45,604 bases of DNA, taken from assembly GCA_020725925.1 (NCBI GenBank), contig DYTN01000005.1, forward strand, positions 58,370-103,973, given 5' to 3'. The notes under the pieces are model-generated. The model worked only from the letters and a program-made list of their open reading frames with translations, searched no databases and was not told where the DNA came from. The translations under genes and the position numbers were made by a program. How positions within the stretch are numbered: the first letter of the stretch is position 1; every line of letters starts with the position of its first letter. The DNA is from Methanobacteriota archaeon. GTDB lineage: Archaea; Thermoplasmatota; Thermoplasmata; UBA10834. Shown one piece after another: positions 14,997 to 24,050 of this stretch.

Positions 14997-16574
14997 GTGA
15001 GCCAGGTGAGGGTGCTCGTCGCTGATGAGATATCGAAGAACGGCGTGGAGATGCTCAAGGCCCAGGGGTACAAGGTCGATGTGAGGACAGGTCTCAAGGA
15101 GGACGAGCTTGTCAAGGTCATCAAGGATTACGACGTGCTCGTGGTCAGGAGCGCGACCAAGGCTACCAGAAAGGTCATCGAGGCATCCAGGCTGAAGGTG
15201 ATCGGCAGGGCGGGCATCGGCGTGGACAACATAGACGTCGACGCCGCCACCGAGAGGGGGGTGCTCGTCATGAACGCCCCCTCGGGCAACGTGGTCTCCA
15301 CGGCAGAGCTCACCATAGGGCTCATGTTCGCACTGGCCCGGAGGATCACTCAGGCCGACGCGTCCATGAAGAGGGGCGAGTGGAAGCGCAAGGAGATGAA
15401 GGGGGTCCAGGTCCAGGGGAAGACCCTGGGCATCATAGGCCTCGGGAGGGTCGGGGCGGAGGTCGCCAAGAAGGCGATAGCGCTGGGCATGACAGTCATC
15501 GCGTACGACCCGCTGGTATCCCCCGAGGTCGGGGCCAGGCTGCGCGTGCGCCTGGTCACCCTGGAGAGGCTCCTGAAGGACTCCGACTTCGTGTCCCTCC
15601 ACGTCCCGCTCACGCCCCAGACGAAGGACATGATAGGCAAGAACGAGCTGGCCATGATGAAGAAGGGCGCGATGCTGGTCAACAGCGCCAGGGGCGGCGT
15701 CGTGAACGAGGATGCGCTCGCCGAGGTGCTCGAGAAGAACACGATAGCCGGCGCGGCCCTGGACGTCTTCGCGAGCGAGCCCCCGACGGGCTCGAGGCTG
15801 CTCTCGCTGCCAGCCGCGGTGCTGACACCTCACGTGGGCGCGACCACGAACGAAGCCCAGGAGGAGGTAGGGTCAGAGATAGCCGAGCAGATAATCGCCT
15901 ATCTCAGGGACAACGTGCTCAAGAACGCGGTCAACCTGCCAGCGAAGCTCGATCCAGAGCTGGTGCCCTACATGCCCCTCGCGGAGAAGCTCGGCACGTT
16001 CACCTCCCAGCTGGGCAAGTGCAGCGCGGGCAAGGTGGAGGTCTCGTGCATGGGAGAGCTCGCAAGGAAGGACACCAGGATCATTGTGGCGAGTGTCATC
16101 ACGGGCATGCTCAAGCCCTTGTCCGAGGAGTTCAGCATCAACTGGATCAACGCTTTCGCGATCGCCAAGGCGAGGGGCATAGACATCGTCTCCTCGACCG
16201 CGGACGACGCCGGCAGATTCGGCAACCTCATCAGGGTCTCCCTCCAGACGAACGGCGACAGGGTCTCGTGCGCCGGCTCGCTCATGCCCGACAGGGGCCC
16301 GAGGATAGTCGAGATAGACGAGAGCCCCGTGGACATCGTGCCAGAGGGGCATTTCCTGCTCATCGCGCACACCGACAAGCCCGGCATGATAGGCAAGGTC
16401 GGGACCGTGCTGGGGGACAGCGACGTCAACATCGCGAGCATGGAGGTCGCGAGGGCGAAGCCCCGAGGGCCTGCCATGATGATCCTCGAACTCGACGACG
16501 AGCTCCAGACGGAAGTCCTGAGGAAGGTCCGGAAGATAGCCGACCTCAAGTCGGCCATCGCAATCAAACTCTGA
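14997..16574 (+). CDS. serA: D-3-phosphoglycerate dehydrogenase
   Basis: 525 residues, the size of long-form SerA. It oxidises 3-phosphoglycerate to phosphohydroxypyruvate, the first step of serine synthesis. The Rossmann motif GLGRVGAEV lies near residue 147; catalytic Arg, Glu and His are in NSARGGVVNE and HVGATTNEAQEE. A second ligand-binding (ASB) domain follows and the C-terminal ACT domain (about 450-525) may sense serine. I chose the GTG at 14997: GGAGGGGG lies eight bases before it and the next residues (VRVLVADEIS) match the family N-terminus. A GTG at 14931 would add 22 atypical residues. Serine synthesis links to one-carbon folate metabolism, which AcsE also implies (inference). 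Confidence 0.93.
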   Translation: MSQVRVLVADEISKNGVEMLKAQGYKVDVRTGLKEDELVKVIKDYDVLVVRSATKATRKVIEASRLKVIGRAGIGVDNIDVDAATERGVLVMNAPSGNVVSTAELTIGLMFALARRITQADASMKRGEWKRKEMKGVQVQGKTLGIIGLGRVGAEVAKKAIALGMTVIAYDPLVSPEVGARLRVRLVTLERLLKDSDFVSLHVPLTPQTKDMIGKNELAMMKKGAMLVNSARGGVVNEDALAEVLEKNTIAGAALDVFASEPPTGSRLLSLPAAVLTPHVGATTNEAQEEVGSEIAEQIIAYLRDNVLKNAVNLPAKLDPELVPYMPLAEKLGTFTSQLGKCSAGKVEVSCMGELARKDTRIIVASVITGMLKPLSEEFSINWINAFAIAKARGIDIVSSTADDAGRFGNLIRVSLQTNGDRVSCAGSLMPDRGPRIVEIDESPVDIVPEGHFLLIAHTDKPGMIGKVGTVLGDSDVNIASMEVARAKPRGPAMMILELDDELQTEVLRKVRKIADLKSAIAIKL

Positions 16575-16600
16575 GGCGATAGGTTAATCACGCCAGATGA

Positions 16601-17182
16601 GTGTGCAGAGCCGAGGTTGGGCAAATAACGAGGATCAGGATAGAGATTCGGGACGCCGTCAAGGGCGACCTCGGCTCGATCGGCAACCTCTGGGAAAGAC
16701 TTGCGAAATACCACGAGGGCCTTTCGGACCAGTTCACGCTGGCCTGGGACAGCAGGCGCAGGTGGTCCAGGTACCTGAGGGAGAAGTTCGCGGAGATCAG
16801 CACGAAGCTGATCGTCGCAGAGGAGAACGGCCGAATCGTGGGGTTCATGCTCTGCCTCCTGTCGCCGAACGTGCCCGTGTACAAGGAGCGCAAGGTGGGC
16901 GTGATCTCGGACGTCTACGTGCTCGAGGAGCGGAGGCGCAAGGGCGTCGCCAGGATGATGTTCGCGTACGCTGTCAAGTGGTTCAAGAAGAACAAGGTCA
17001 GGTCGGTCAGGCTAGCGGTCGCGCACGCCAACATGGAAGGCAGGGCAGCCTGGCGCCAGCTGGGCTTCGAGCCCTACATGCTCTACAAGCGCCTGGACCT
17101 CGAAGCCCTAGATGAGGAGGCGCTGGCACCGTCGCGCAGAGTCGTCGTCCGGAGGAAGAAGGTCAAGCGAGGGTCTTCCTGA
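16601..17182 (+). CDS. GNAT-family N-acetyltransferase
   Basis: 193 residues. The GNAT core runs from about residue 13 to 165: LIVAEENGRIVGFML (strands 2-3), the acetyl-CoA-binding VLEERRRKGVARMM (motif A, R/Q-x-x-G-x-G/A) and MEGRAAWRQLGFEPY (motif B). The C-terminus is basic. The substrate is unknown; family members acetylate protein N-termini, small amines or antibiotics. The start is probably GTG 16601, because the ATG four bases upstream is in another frame. It lies 26 bases after serA and may be cotranscribed. The last 20 bases overlap the end of the convergent aminotransferase gene. Confidence 0.82.
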   Translation: MCRAEVGQITRIRIEIRDAVKGDLGSIGNLWERLAKYHEGLSDQFTLAWDSRRRWSRYLREKFAEISTKLIVAEENGRIVGFMLCLLSPNVPVYKERKVGVISDVYVLEERRRKGVARMMFAYAVKWFKKNKVRSVRLAVAHANMEGRAAWRQLGFEPYMLYKRLDLEALDEEALAPSRRVVVRRKKVKRGSS

Positions 17183-18314
17183 TCCTGTCCATCCCTTCCT
17201 GTATGTTCTTCTTGTTCGTGGCGTATGAGATCCTCAGGTGCTGCTCGCCAGCAGGGCCAAACGAGGCCCCGCCCGTCAACCCGACCTCGGCCTTGTCCAT
17301 GAGGTAGAGTGCCATCTCCTCGGAGTTCATCTTGCCCTCGTACCTCGGGAACACGTAGAACGCTCCCTTTGGGGTGTCGCACTTGAACGAGGGTATCTCC
17401 TTCATGAGCTTCATGATGAGGTCCCTCCTCTCCTGGAACTCCTTCACCATCGCCCTCACGGGCTCCTGCGGGCCTGTGAGCGCCGCGAGCGCGCCGTACT
17501 GGGCGAACGAGCAGGCGTGCGTGATCGAGTGCTGCTGGACCTTGTTGATGCCCTTGAAGATCGGCTTCGGGGCCACGAGCCAACCGAGCCTCCAGCCGGT
17601 CATCGCATAGGTCTTCGAGAAGCCGCTTATCGTGATGGTGCGGTCCATCATGCCTGGCTCGGCGCCAATCGAGTGATGCTTCAGGCCGTCGAACACGATC
17701 TTCTCGTACACCTCATCAGAAAGCACGAGCAGGTTGTGGTCCTTGGCCAGGTCCGCCAGGCCCCTGATGTCGTCGTGCGTCTCGACCGCGCCGCAGGGGT
17801 TCGATGGCGAGTTGAGCAGTACCATCTTGGTCTTCGGAGTTATGAGCTCGGCCACGACCTCGGGGACGACCCTCCACTGCTCCTCCTCCCTGGTCCTGAC
17901 GGGCACCGCCTTCCCCCCGGCCATCTGAACGCAGGGCTCGTATGTGACCCATGAGGGGTCAGGTATGATGACCTCATCGCCCTCGTTCACCGTCGCCAGG
18001 ACGGTCTCGAAGATGGCCTGCTTAGTCGGTGTGATGAGCACGTTGGAGGCCTCGCACGGGATCCCGTTGGAGGCCTTCTCCTCCTTGGCTACGGCCTCCC
18101 TGAGCGCCGGCAGTCCGGGCGCGTCGAGGTACCTCGTGTGGCCCTCGTCGAGGGCCTTCTTCGCCGCCTCGACTATGTGCTTCGGAGTGTCGAAGTCGGG
18201 CTCTCCGACAGTGAAGGAGATGATCTTCTTCCCCTCGGCCTTCTTCTGGCCTGCGAGCTCCTTCATTTTCATCGTGCCAGACTCTTGTACGCGTTTCACT
18301 CTCTCCGACAGCAT
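17163..18314 (-). CDS. Class I/II PLP aminotransferase (aspartate-aminotransferase-like)
   Basis: 383 residues, fold type I. FTVGEPDFDTP near the N-terminus, NSPSNPCG in the middle, the PLP lysine in SGFSKTYAMTGWRLGW and the C-terminal RISYA arginine (binds the substrate carboxylate) all match the AspC/Ib subgroup of thermophile and archaeal aminotransferases. It could transaminate aspartate, alanine or aromatic acids. With serA nearby, a role in amino-acid synthesis is likely; transamination of phosphohydroxypyruvate is possible but unproven. The ATG at 18314 lies about 32-40 bases downstream of CTTTATATT (18346-18354), so the 23 extra residues of the longer frame are not expected. Confidence 0.9.
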   Translation of the reverse strand: MLSERVKRVQESGTMKMKELAGQKKAEGKKIISFTVGEPDFDTPKHIVEAAKKALDEGHTRYLDAPGLPALREAVAKEEKASNGIPCEASNVLITPTKQAIFETVLATVNEGDEVIIPDPSWVTYEPCVQMAGGKAVPVRTREEEQWRVVPEVVAELITPKTKMVLLNSPSNPCGAVETHDDIRGLADLAKDHNLLVLSDEVYEKIVFDGLKHHSIGAEPGMMDRTITISGFSKTYAMTGWRLGWLVAPKPIFKGINKVQQHSITHACSFAQYGALAALTGPQEPVRAMVKEFQERRDLIMKLMKEIPSFKCDTPKGAFYVFPRYEGKMNSEEMALYLMDKAEVGLTGGASFGPAGEQHLRISYATNKKNIQEGMDRIRKTLA

Positions 18315-18345
18315 CGGAATCGCCCCAGCGGTGAAGCACATGACC

Positions 18346-18354
18346 AATATAAAG
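18346..18354 (-). promoter_or_regulatory. TATA box of the aminotransferase gene
   Basis: CTTTATATT on the minus strand, centred 36 bases before the ATG at 18314. This spacing gives a very short leader and decides the start codon. Confidence 0.55.
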
Positions 18355-18439
18355 CATTGGTGTCCAAGTTTCATCAGTGTCATAGAACGCGAGCGGGCTG
18401 GGAAAACGATATTATGCAGCTAAGGCCTTCGAAACAACG

Positions 18440-19444
18440 ATGCCTCTCAGGACCGGCAAGCTGCCCCCGCAGACGCTCGCCAGACTGCTTAGGAACACGG
18501 GCGCGAAGGACAGGCGCGTGCTCCTCGGCCCCAAGTTCGGAGAGGACGCGGCAGTCGTGAAGCTGGGCAAGCTGCTGCTGGTGCTCAAGACGGACCCGGT
18601 CACCTACGCCTCCGACATGATAGGGTGGTACGCGGTCAACGTGAACGCGAACGACATCCTGACCAGAGGCGCGAGGCCTGCCTGGTTCCAGGCGGTCATA
18701 CTATTGCCGGTCGGCTCCGACGAAGCCCTTGCCGAGGACATCTCGAAGCAGATCTCGAAGGCCGCCAAGGCGCTCGGCGTGGCGGTGACGGGCGGGCACA
18801 CCGAGGTCACACCGGGGATCGACAGGCCCATCGTGGTCGGGGACATACACGGCATCGTCGAGGGCTCGAAGCTCGTGAGCACTTCGGGAGCGAAGGTCGG
18901 GGACGACCTCGTTCTGACCAAGGGCGCAGGCATAGAGGGCACCGCCGCCATCGCTCGTGAGAGGAGGGAAGAGCTCCTCAGCGTCTTCGACAAGGAGTTC
19001 GTGGACAGGGCGGCCAGGTTCCTGTTCAAGCCCGGGCTTTCCATCGCGCGAGAGGCGACCCTCGCGCTCGACCACCGCGTGACCGCCATGCACGACCCCA
19101 CAGAAGGGGGCGTGGCGATGGGCGTCTACGAGCTGGCCGAGGCGTCCGGGAAGTCCGTCGAGCTGAGCGTTGACAACATCATAGTGAGGAAGGAGACCGA
19201 GAGGATATGCGCCAGGTACGAGCTCGACCCGCTGGGGCTGCTCGGGTCTGGGGCATTGCTCGCGACCTTCAGGCCAGCAGATGCCGACAGGTTCGTCTCT
19301 GCGGTCCACAAGCTTGGGATCGATGCGTCGGTCGTCGGCAGGATCGTCCCTGGGAGGAGGAGATCGAGAATGATCTCATGCGACGGCGTCAGGCCGCTTT
19401 CTTTTTCGGAGCGCGACGAGGTTTTGAAGGTTTTGGGGGAGTGA
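18440..19444 (+). CDS. PurM/HypE-like ATP-binding protein (AIR synthase related)
   Basis: 334 residues of the PurM superfamily. It has the N-terminal GEDAAVV motif, NVNANDILTRGA, GGHTEVTPG and the MHDPTEGGVAMGVYE block, in the order seen in HypE and AIR-synthase-related proteins. HypE makes the thiocyanate group for [NiFe] hydrogenase, but the usual HypE C-terminus ending in a cysteine is absent here (it ends in GE). So a HypE function is unlikely; archaeal paralogues of this type remain uncharacterised. It is probably near-leaderless, with GATATTATG at 18408-18416. The 3' end overlaps the Nep1 gene by 56 bases on the opposite strand. Confidence 0.78.
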   Translation: MPLRTGKLPPQTLARLLRNTGAKDRRVLLGPKFGEDAAVVKLGKLLLVLKTDPVTYASDMIGWYAVNVNANDILTRGARPAWFQAVILLPVGSDEALAEDISKQISKAAKALGVAVTGGHTEVTPGIDRPIVVGDIHGIVEGSKLVSTSGAKVGDDLVLTKGAGIEGTAAIARERREELLSVFDKEFVDRAARFLFKPGLSIAREATLALDHRVTAMHDPTEGGVAMGVYELAEASGKSVELSVDNIIVRKETERICARYELDPLGLLGSGALLATFRPADADRFVSAVHKLGIDASVVGRIVPGRRRSRMISCDGVRPLSFSERDEVLKVLGE

Positions 19445-20129
19445 CCTCTCCGGCAGCGGAGGCGTAGTCGATCGCGCTGAGCGTCTTCGCCGTCACTGTC
19501 CAAACCTTGAGCAGCCTCGGGCCCAGCGAGATCTTCGTGTGCTTCAGCTTGCTCAGGTCGGACCTGTAGTCCCCCTTGGAGAACCCGCCGATGATCACCG
19601 CGACCCGCTCGCCCTTGACGGTGGCGAACTGCTCGTACAGGGGCACCTGCTCTCCCTCAGGGGCCATCACTATGATCTCGTCCGGCTTCAGAGCGTTCAC
19701 GAGGGTCTCGAGGGACACATTGTCCCTCAGCTCCAGGAGCGCCTTCTCCCTCGATGGGACGACCCGCTGCTCGTACAGCGACTCGATCAGCCCCACGAAC
19801 CTCGGGTAGTGCGCTGGGAGCCTCGTCTCGGGGTTCACGGCTATGACGTCGTTGTTCCGGGTGTGCACGAACGCCCTCAACTTGCCCGCGGCCGACAGGT
19901 CGGAGTCCGTGCACAGCATGAGGAAGAAGTGGACGATGTCCGGGCGGCCCCTGCGCTCAGAGTCCGGGAGCTTGCCGAAGGCGGGGTGGTGGTGCGAGGC
20001 GTCCAGGAGGATCTTCTCGGGCGCCTTGCCACGCGCGCGCGCGTTGTTGATGATGCACCTCTCGTTCACTATCTCCTTGGGCACGAGCTCCAGCTCTGAG
20101 TCCGCGAGTATGAAGAAGTACTGCGTCAC
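19389..20129 (-). CDS. nep1: rRNA small-subunit pseudouridine methyltransferase Nep1
   Basis: 246 residues of the EMG1/Nep1 family, a SPOUT methyltransferase that N1-methylates a pseudouridine in helix 35 of 16S rRNA (Psi914 in Methanocaldococcus) and aids small-subunit assembly. Landmarks: the LLDASHHHPAF segment, RRGRPDIVHFFL, the FVHTRNNDVI strand, ETRLPAHYPRFVGL and the SAM-binding knot region (IVMAPEGEQVP, VAVIIGGFSKGD). A Lys/Pro-rich tail of about 20 residues follows. The start is the GTG at 20129, overlapping the purP stop as GTGA, so the two are translationally coupled. Confidence 0.93.
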   Translation of the reverse strand: MTQYFFILADSELELVPKEIVNERCIINNARARGKAPEKILLDASHHHPAFGKLPDSERRGRPDIVHFFLMLCTDSDLSAAGKLRAFVHTRNNDVIAVNPETRLPAHYPRFVGLIESLYEQRVVPSREKALLELRDNVSLETLVNALKPDEIIVMAPEGEQVPLYEQFATVKGERVAVIIGGFSKGDYRSDLSKLKHTKISLGPRLLKVWTVTAKTLSAIDYASAAGEVTPPKPSKPRRAPKKKAA

Positions 20130-21196
20130 GTTAGTATCTCCTGCAACTTGCCGTGGTCCCTGGCGTACCTGACCTCCTGGGCTATGCGCCTGCCGGTGGA
20201 CAGCCCGGGCTCGAGAAGGTCGGAGTACGGCGAACCTGATATGAACGGGTTCGTGCCGGCGACGATCCTGGAGGATATCTCGAAAACCTTGACGTCGAGG
20301 TTGTCCTTAACGATACACTCCATGCAGAACGGCCCGAGCATGCCCCCGAAGAGCTCCAGGGACTTCTCGACGACGCGCTCGCCCATGTCGAACAGCTTCG
20401 GCAGCAGGGACTCGCGCACCACGACGGGCACATTGCCCGTGACCACGAATGTCGGGAAGTGGCCGAGCTTCTTCAGCTCCTCCTGCGCGCCCAGCTTGTA
20501 CATCTCGTCGATGTTCGACTCGTCCCGCCTGTCTATGCTGAGCAGCTCGAGCACGCCCTTCTTGAGCCGGTAGCCGTCCTCCCGGATTGGCGAGTAGAAG
20601 AAGTGGATGTAGTACCTGGTCCCCAGGATGTACTCCTGGATCGAGTACTTCTGGGACATGTCGATGCCGAGCTTGAAGTCGGGGTAGTCCTTGGCGATGA
20701 AGAACCCCCGCCCGCCCTTGGCGCCATCGTACTTGACCAGCACAGGCCTGTCTATGAGCTTCGGGTCCTCTATCCTGTGCGGCATCTCAATGCCGGCGGA
20801 TGTGAGCCACTGGCGCGCCTTGTCCCTGTTGCTCTCCCACTCGAGGACCGCGCGGTTGCCAAAGGTCGGCACCTCGAGCGACTCGAAGTTCCTCGGGCTC
20901 ATGTACTCGACGAACGACCCGTGCGGGACTATGACCACGTTCTTCTCGGTCAGCTCCTTGGCCCTGTCGAGGAGCTGCGTGTACGAGTCGACGTAGAAGA
21001 ACTCGTCCGGCTTGCCCCTCGGGAAGGCGTCGTAGAACTTGGTCCTCTGGCCGACGGTGATGCCCATCGTCCTGAAGCCCTCCTTCCTCGCGCCGTCGAA
21101 TATCTGGAGCGAGGTGTGAGAGCACGCAGTCGCCATGACCAGGTTGTCTAGGTCATAGCCCTCGAGGATGTGCTTTACCCTGTCCCTTGGGACCAT
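20126..21196 (-). CDS. purP: 5-formaminoimidazole-4-carboxamide ribonucleotide synthetase
   Basis: 356 residues of the archaeal PurP family, an ATP-grasp enzyme that uses formate and ATP to formylate AICAR in purine synthesis, replacing the folate-dependent PurH step. Visible features: TACSHTSLQIFDGARKEG at the N-terminus, VLVKYDGAKGGRGFF (ATP-grasp glycine loop), QEYILGTRYYIHFF and the metal-binding end FEISSRIVAGTNPF. The ATG at 21196 follows TTTAAA (21221-21226) by about 25 bases, indicating a leaderless message. It is the first gene of a purP-nep1 operon. PurP is a good archaeal marker. Confidence 0.95.
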   Translation of the reverse strand: MVPRDRVKHILEGYDLDNLVMATACSHTSLQIFDGARKEGFRTMGITVGQRTKFYDAFPRGKPDEFFYVDSYTQLLDRAKELTEKNVVIVPHGSFVEYMSPRNFESLEVPTFGNRAVLEWESNRDKARQWLTSAGIEMPHRIEDPKLIDRPVLVKYDGAKGGRGFFIAKDYPDFKLGIDMSQKYSIQEYILGTRYYIHFFYSPIREDGYRLKKGVLELLSIDRRDESNIDEMYKLGAQEELKKLGHFPTFVVTGNVPVVVRESLLPKLFDMGERVVEKSLELFGGMLGPFCMECIVKDNLDVKVFEISSRIVAGTNPFISGSPYSDLLEPGLSTGRRIAQEVRYARDHGKLQEILT

Positions 21197-21216
21197 TGTC
21201 GCCAATATTCTGTTGT

Positions 21217-21230
21217 CTGATTTAAAGGTT
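21217..21230. promoter_or_regulatory. Shared symmetric TATA element between purP and the radical SAM gene
   Basis: The core TTTAAA is its own reverse complement, and both strands read well as a TATA box (GATTTAAAGG one way, CCTTTAAATC the other). It lies about 25 bases before the purP ATG and about 41 bases before the ATG at 21267, so one element may serve both divergent genes. Confidence 0.45.
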
Positions 21231-21266
21231 GCCGAGCGTGTTTCGCGCTGGTTCAGGCGGAAATCG

Positions 21267-22226
21267 ATGAAAACGATAAATCGCCGTAGGAGCTTATTCT
21301 CACGGGAGGCTCAGGACACGCCAGAGAGAGGCCGGCTGACCGGAATTCACTTCTTGACGACCTACAGATGCCTGTACGAATGCGACCACTGCTTCATCTG
21401 GAGCAGCCCGAGCGCAGTCGGGACTTTCAGCACAGGGCAGATAGAGCAGGTCATGAGGCAAGCCAAGGACCTGGGCACGGTCGACATGGTCTTCTTCGAG
21501 GGCGGGGAGCCGTTCCTGTACTACCCCGTCCTGCTCAAGGGCGTGCAGCTCTCGAGGGACATGGGGTTCAAGGTCGGCATAGTCACAAACGGATACTGGG
21601 CGACCGACCCAGATGACGCCGTCAAGTGGCTCGAGCCCCTGGCACGCCTCGGGATTGAAGACTTCACCGTCAGCATCGACGAGTATCACGGGAAGGACGA
21701 GGCGGCCCGGACGGCGAGGAACGCCAAGGATGCCGCGGAGAGACTGAGGATGCCCGTGAGTGTCTCGGAGACCCCATCGATCGAACGCTACGCATGTGAG
21801 AGTGCCGGAGGCGAAGGCGGCTCGCTGTATTTCCGGGGGAGGGCGAGTCAGGAGCTGGCGAAGAAGGCCCTGAGAAGGCCGTGGAAGTCGCTGACCGACT
21901 GCCCTGAGGAACCTCCGACGATCGGCAGGGTGCACGTCGACGCTCAGGGCAACGTCCAGTTCTGCCAGGGCATCACGATCGGGAACCTGTGGAAGACCCC
22001 TCTGAAGAGCATCATGGAGGGCCTTGATCCTCCGACGCACCCGATCATCGGTCCGCTCATGCGGGGAGGACCGGCGCAGCTGAGCAAGGAGCTCGGCATC
22101 AGGCCGAGGAAGGGCTATGCGGATGCGTGCCACATGTGCTACGAGCTGAGGGCGGAGGCGAGGAGGAGAGGGATGTTCCCCGAGATACTCACGCCCGATC
22201 AAGCCTATGGCGTGCTACCAGAATAG
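21267..22226 (+). CDS. Radical SAM protein of unknown function
   Basis: 319 residues. The radical SAM cluster motif is YRCLYECDHC (Cys-x3-Cys-x2-Cys, about residues 33-42), and FFEGGEPFLY supplies the GGEP SAM-binding motif. A second cysteine group near the C-terminus (VQFCQG and ACHMCYE) suggests a SPASM-like extra Fe-S site. Such proteins modify peptides or small molecules, but no precursor peptide or partner gene is adjacent. The start is uncertain: ATG 21267 with a weak GGCGGA before it is the simplest choice. Confidence 0.82.
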   Translation: MKTINRRRSLFSREAQDTPERGRLTGIHFLTTYRCLYECDHCFIWSSPSAVGTFSTGQIEQVMRQAKDLGTVDMVFFEGGEPFLYYPVLLKGVQLSRDMGFKVGIVTNGYWATDPDDAVKWLEPLARLGIEDFTVSIDEYHGKDEAARTARNAKDAAERLRMPVSVSETPSIERYACESAGGEGGSLYFRGRASQELAKKALRRPWKSLTDCPEEPPTIGRVHVDAQGNVQFCQGITIGNLWKTPLKSIMEGLDPPTHPIIGPLMRGGPAQLSKELGIRPRKGYADACHMCYELRAEARRRGMFPEILTPDQAYGVLPE

Positions 22227-22246
22227 CGATGCTGCCCCTCGTTCGC

Positions 22247-22669
22247 TCACAAGTAGCTCGATCTGAAGATGGCAAGGCCGATGACGAACGAGGCGAGCCA
22301 AGAGACGATGTAGACCGCTCCCGCGACCTTGTGTATCCTGCCCTTCGGAGGCATGAACATCCTGCGGTCCTTCTTCACTCTGAACCTGAATCCCAGGTAG
22401 ATCGCCAAGAGGCCGGCGACCGTACAAAGGGTCGAGAGGAGGAGGTGCGGGAGCCCCGATGTCCCAGTGTAGGGGAAGTCCCCCAATACGCCCTGCATCA
22501 GCTTCTGGACCATCATAGCCTTCAGGACGAGCTCGTCGAACAGGAACGCGGCCAGCATCATCCAGTGGTGGTATGCTCCTCTGTGCGTCAGAGCCAGCAC
22601 GAACGCCGTCAGAAGAACGATCCCGACCGCGACCTCCCCCAGGAGCATGAAGGCGGTCTCGACAGGCAT
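22247..22669 (-). CDS. Four-helix membrane protein, DUF420-like
   Basis: 140 residues with four predicted membrane helices (about 8-28, 34-55, 72-92 and 115-135). Histidines at the ends of helices 1 and 2 and before helix 4 (HRGAYHH, RIHKVAG) recall the DUF420/YozB-type and cytochrome-related small membrane proteins, where such His residues could bind haem. I cannot confirm haem binding. The ATG at 22669 has GGAGTGA before it; a TATA-like TCTAAATAG (22725-22733) lies about 60 bases upstream. It is divergent from the MFS transporter. Confidence 0.62.
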   Translation of the reverse strand: MPVETAFMLLGEVAVGIVLLTAFVLALTHRGAYHHWMMLAAFLFDELVLKAMMVQKLMQGVLGDFPYTGTSGLPHLLLSTLCTVAGLLAIYLGFRFRVKKDRRMFMPPKGRIHKVAGAVYIVSWLASFVIGLAIFRSSYL

Positions 22670-22805
22670 CGTCACTCCGAGCAACTCGACCAGCGCCACG
22701 GCTGCTCCGATTGATGTGCAGCGGCTATTTAGATTCCCCCGCACGCGGACTCGGACAGCGTGCAAGCATTATATCGCCGAAGTGGTTGCCTTGCCTGAGG
22801 ACGAG

Positions 22806-24050
22806 ATGGGATCAGAAGAGGGAAAGGAGGATGCCATAGGAAGGACCAAGCGCCGGCTTATGGCGGGCATCTCGACGAACGTGCTCGTTCTCGGCGTGGT
22901 GAGCCTCCTCACGGACATGAGCAGCGAGATGATCTACCCGATCCTCCCGCTGTTCCTCGTCTCCATAGGCGCGACCGGCCTCTTCATAGGGCTCATCGAG
23001 GGGGCGGCCGAGACGACGGCGTCGCTGTTGAAGGTCGTCTCCGGATGGTACTCGGACAGGTACCGGAGGCGCAAGCCCTTCATACTTGGCGGGTACGGCG
23101 CGAGCTCCATTGTCAAGCCGATACTCGTCTTCGCGACCTCGCCCTGGCACGTGCTGGGAATCAGGATCACTGAGCGGGTTGGGAAAGGTGTGCGGAGCGC
23201 TCCGAGGGACGCTCTGATAGCGGATTCCACGGACGAGCGCGTCAGGGGGAAGGCGTACGGGTTCCACAAGGCGATGGACTCCACAGGCGCGGTCGTCGGA
23301 CCGATCGCGGTGCTGGTAGTCCTTGCGCTGGCCGCAGGGATGGAGGAGGTCGAGCAATACAGGTGGGCGTTCATCGTCGCCACGATCCCGGCCTTCGTGG
23401 CAGTGTTCGTCATAATGGCCTTCGTGAAGGAAAGGGAGGCTCTGGCCAAGGTCGTCAGCGGCGGGTTCATGCGGGACATCGGTCACCTCGGACGGCAGTT
23501 TTGGCTCCTGCTCACGGTCGTGGTCGCATTCTACATCGGGGAGATCAGCTACGCGTTCTTCGTGCTGCAGGCGCAGGCGGCAGAGATATCCAACACGACC
23601 ATCATCGTCCTATACATCCTCTACAACATCGTGTTCGTGGTGATAGCCATTCCATCGGGCGCTCTCTCCGACAAGATCGGAAGGAAGCCCGTCATCGCGA
23701 TGTCGTTCGGCCTGTTCGCCCTCACATGCATGACCATGGCTATCGCCGACTCGTTGATCCTGCTCGCGGGGGGATTCGCCATGTTCGGGCTCTACAAGGG
23801 GTCGTCTGAGGGCGTCCTGAAAGCGTTCGTCGTGGACGTCGTCCCCAAGGACCTGCGAGGGACGGCGCTGGGAGCCTTCCACACGGCCGTCGGGGTTGTG
23901 ATGCTCCCGGGCGGCATCATCGCAGGTCTTCTCTGGGACGAGGTCGGCGCATGGGCGACCTTCTCCTTCGGTGCTCTGATGGCGGCTCTCGCGACCGTGC
24001 TCCTCCTCGCATTGGTCCGGGTCGGAGGCAGGTCTGTCAGCCGGGCCTGA
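22806..24050 (+). CDS. Major facilitator superfamily transporter
   Basis: 414 residues with twelve predicted membrane helices and a cytosolic N-terminus of about 20 charged residues. The MFS loop 2-3 motif appears as GWYSDRYRRRKP and, in the second half, GALSDKIGRKP. The SSEMIYPILPLFL start is typical of the archaeal and bacterial MFS group sometimes annotated as multidrug or sugar exporters. The substrate is unknown. The ATG at 22806 follows CATTATATC (22767-22775) at the leaderless spacing; the open frame reaching further upstream lacks support. The end overlaps the convergent FTR1 gene by 14 bases. Confidence 0.88.
   Translation: MGSEEGKEDAIGRTKRRLMAGISTNVLVLGVVSLLTDMSSEMIYPILPLFLVSIGATGLFIGLIEGAAETTASLLKVVSGWYSDRYRRRKPFILGGYGASSIVKPILVFATSPWHVLGIRITERVGKGVRSAPRDALIADSTDERVRGKAYGFHKAMDSTGAVVGPIAVLVVLALAAGMEEVEQYRWAFIVATIPAFVAVFVIMAFVKEREALAKVVSGGFMRDIGHLGRQFWLLLTVVVAFYIGEISYAFFVLQAQAAEISNTTIIVLYILYNIVFVVIAIPSGALSDKIGRKPVIAMSFGLFALTCMTMAIADSLILLAGGFAMFGLYKGSSEGVLKAFVVDVVPKDLRGTALGAFHTAVGVVMLPGGIIAGLLWDEVGAWATFSFGALMAALATVLLLALVRVGGRSVSRA

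Noticed and set aside
15380..16582. 400-codon frame inside serA
   Set aside because: Alternate-frame shadow; serA itself is unmistakable.
18440..19444. Calling the PurM-like protein HypE
   Set aside because: It lacks the C-terminal cysteine needed for HypE chemistry and no other hyp or hydrogenase gene is near.
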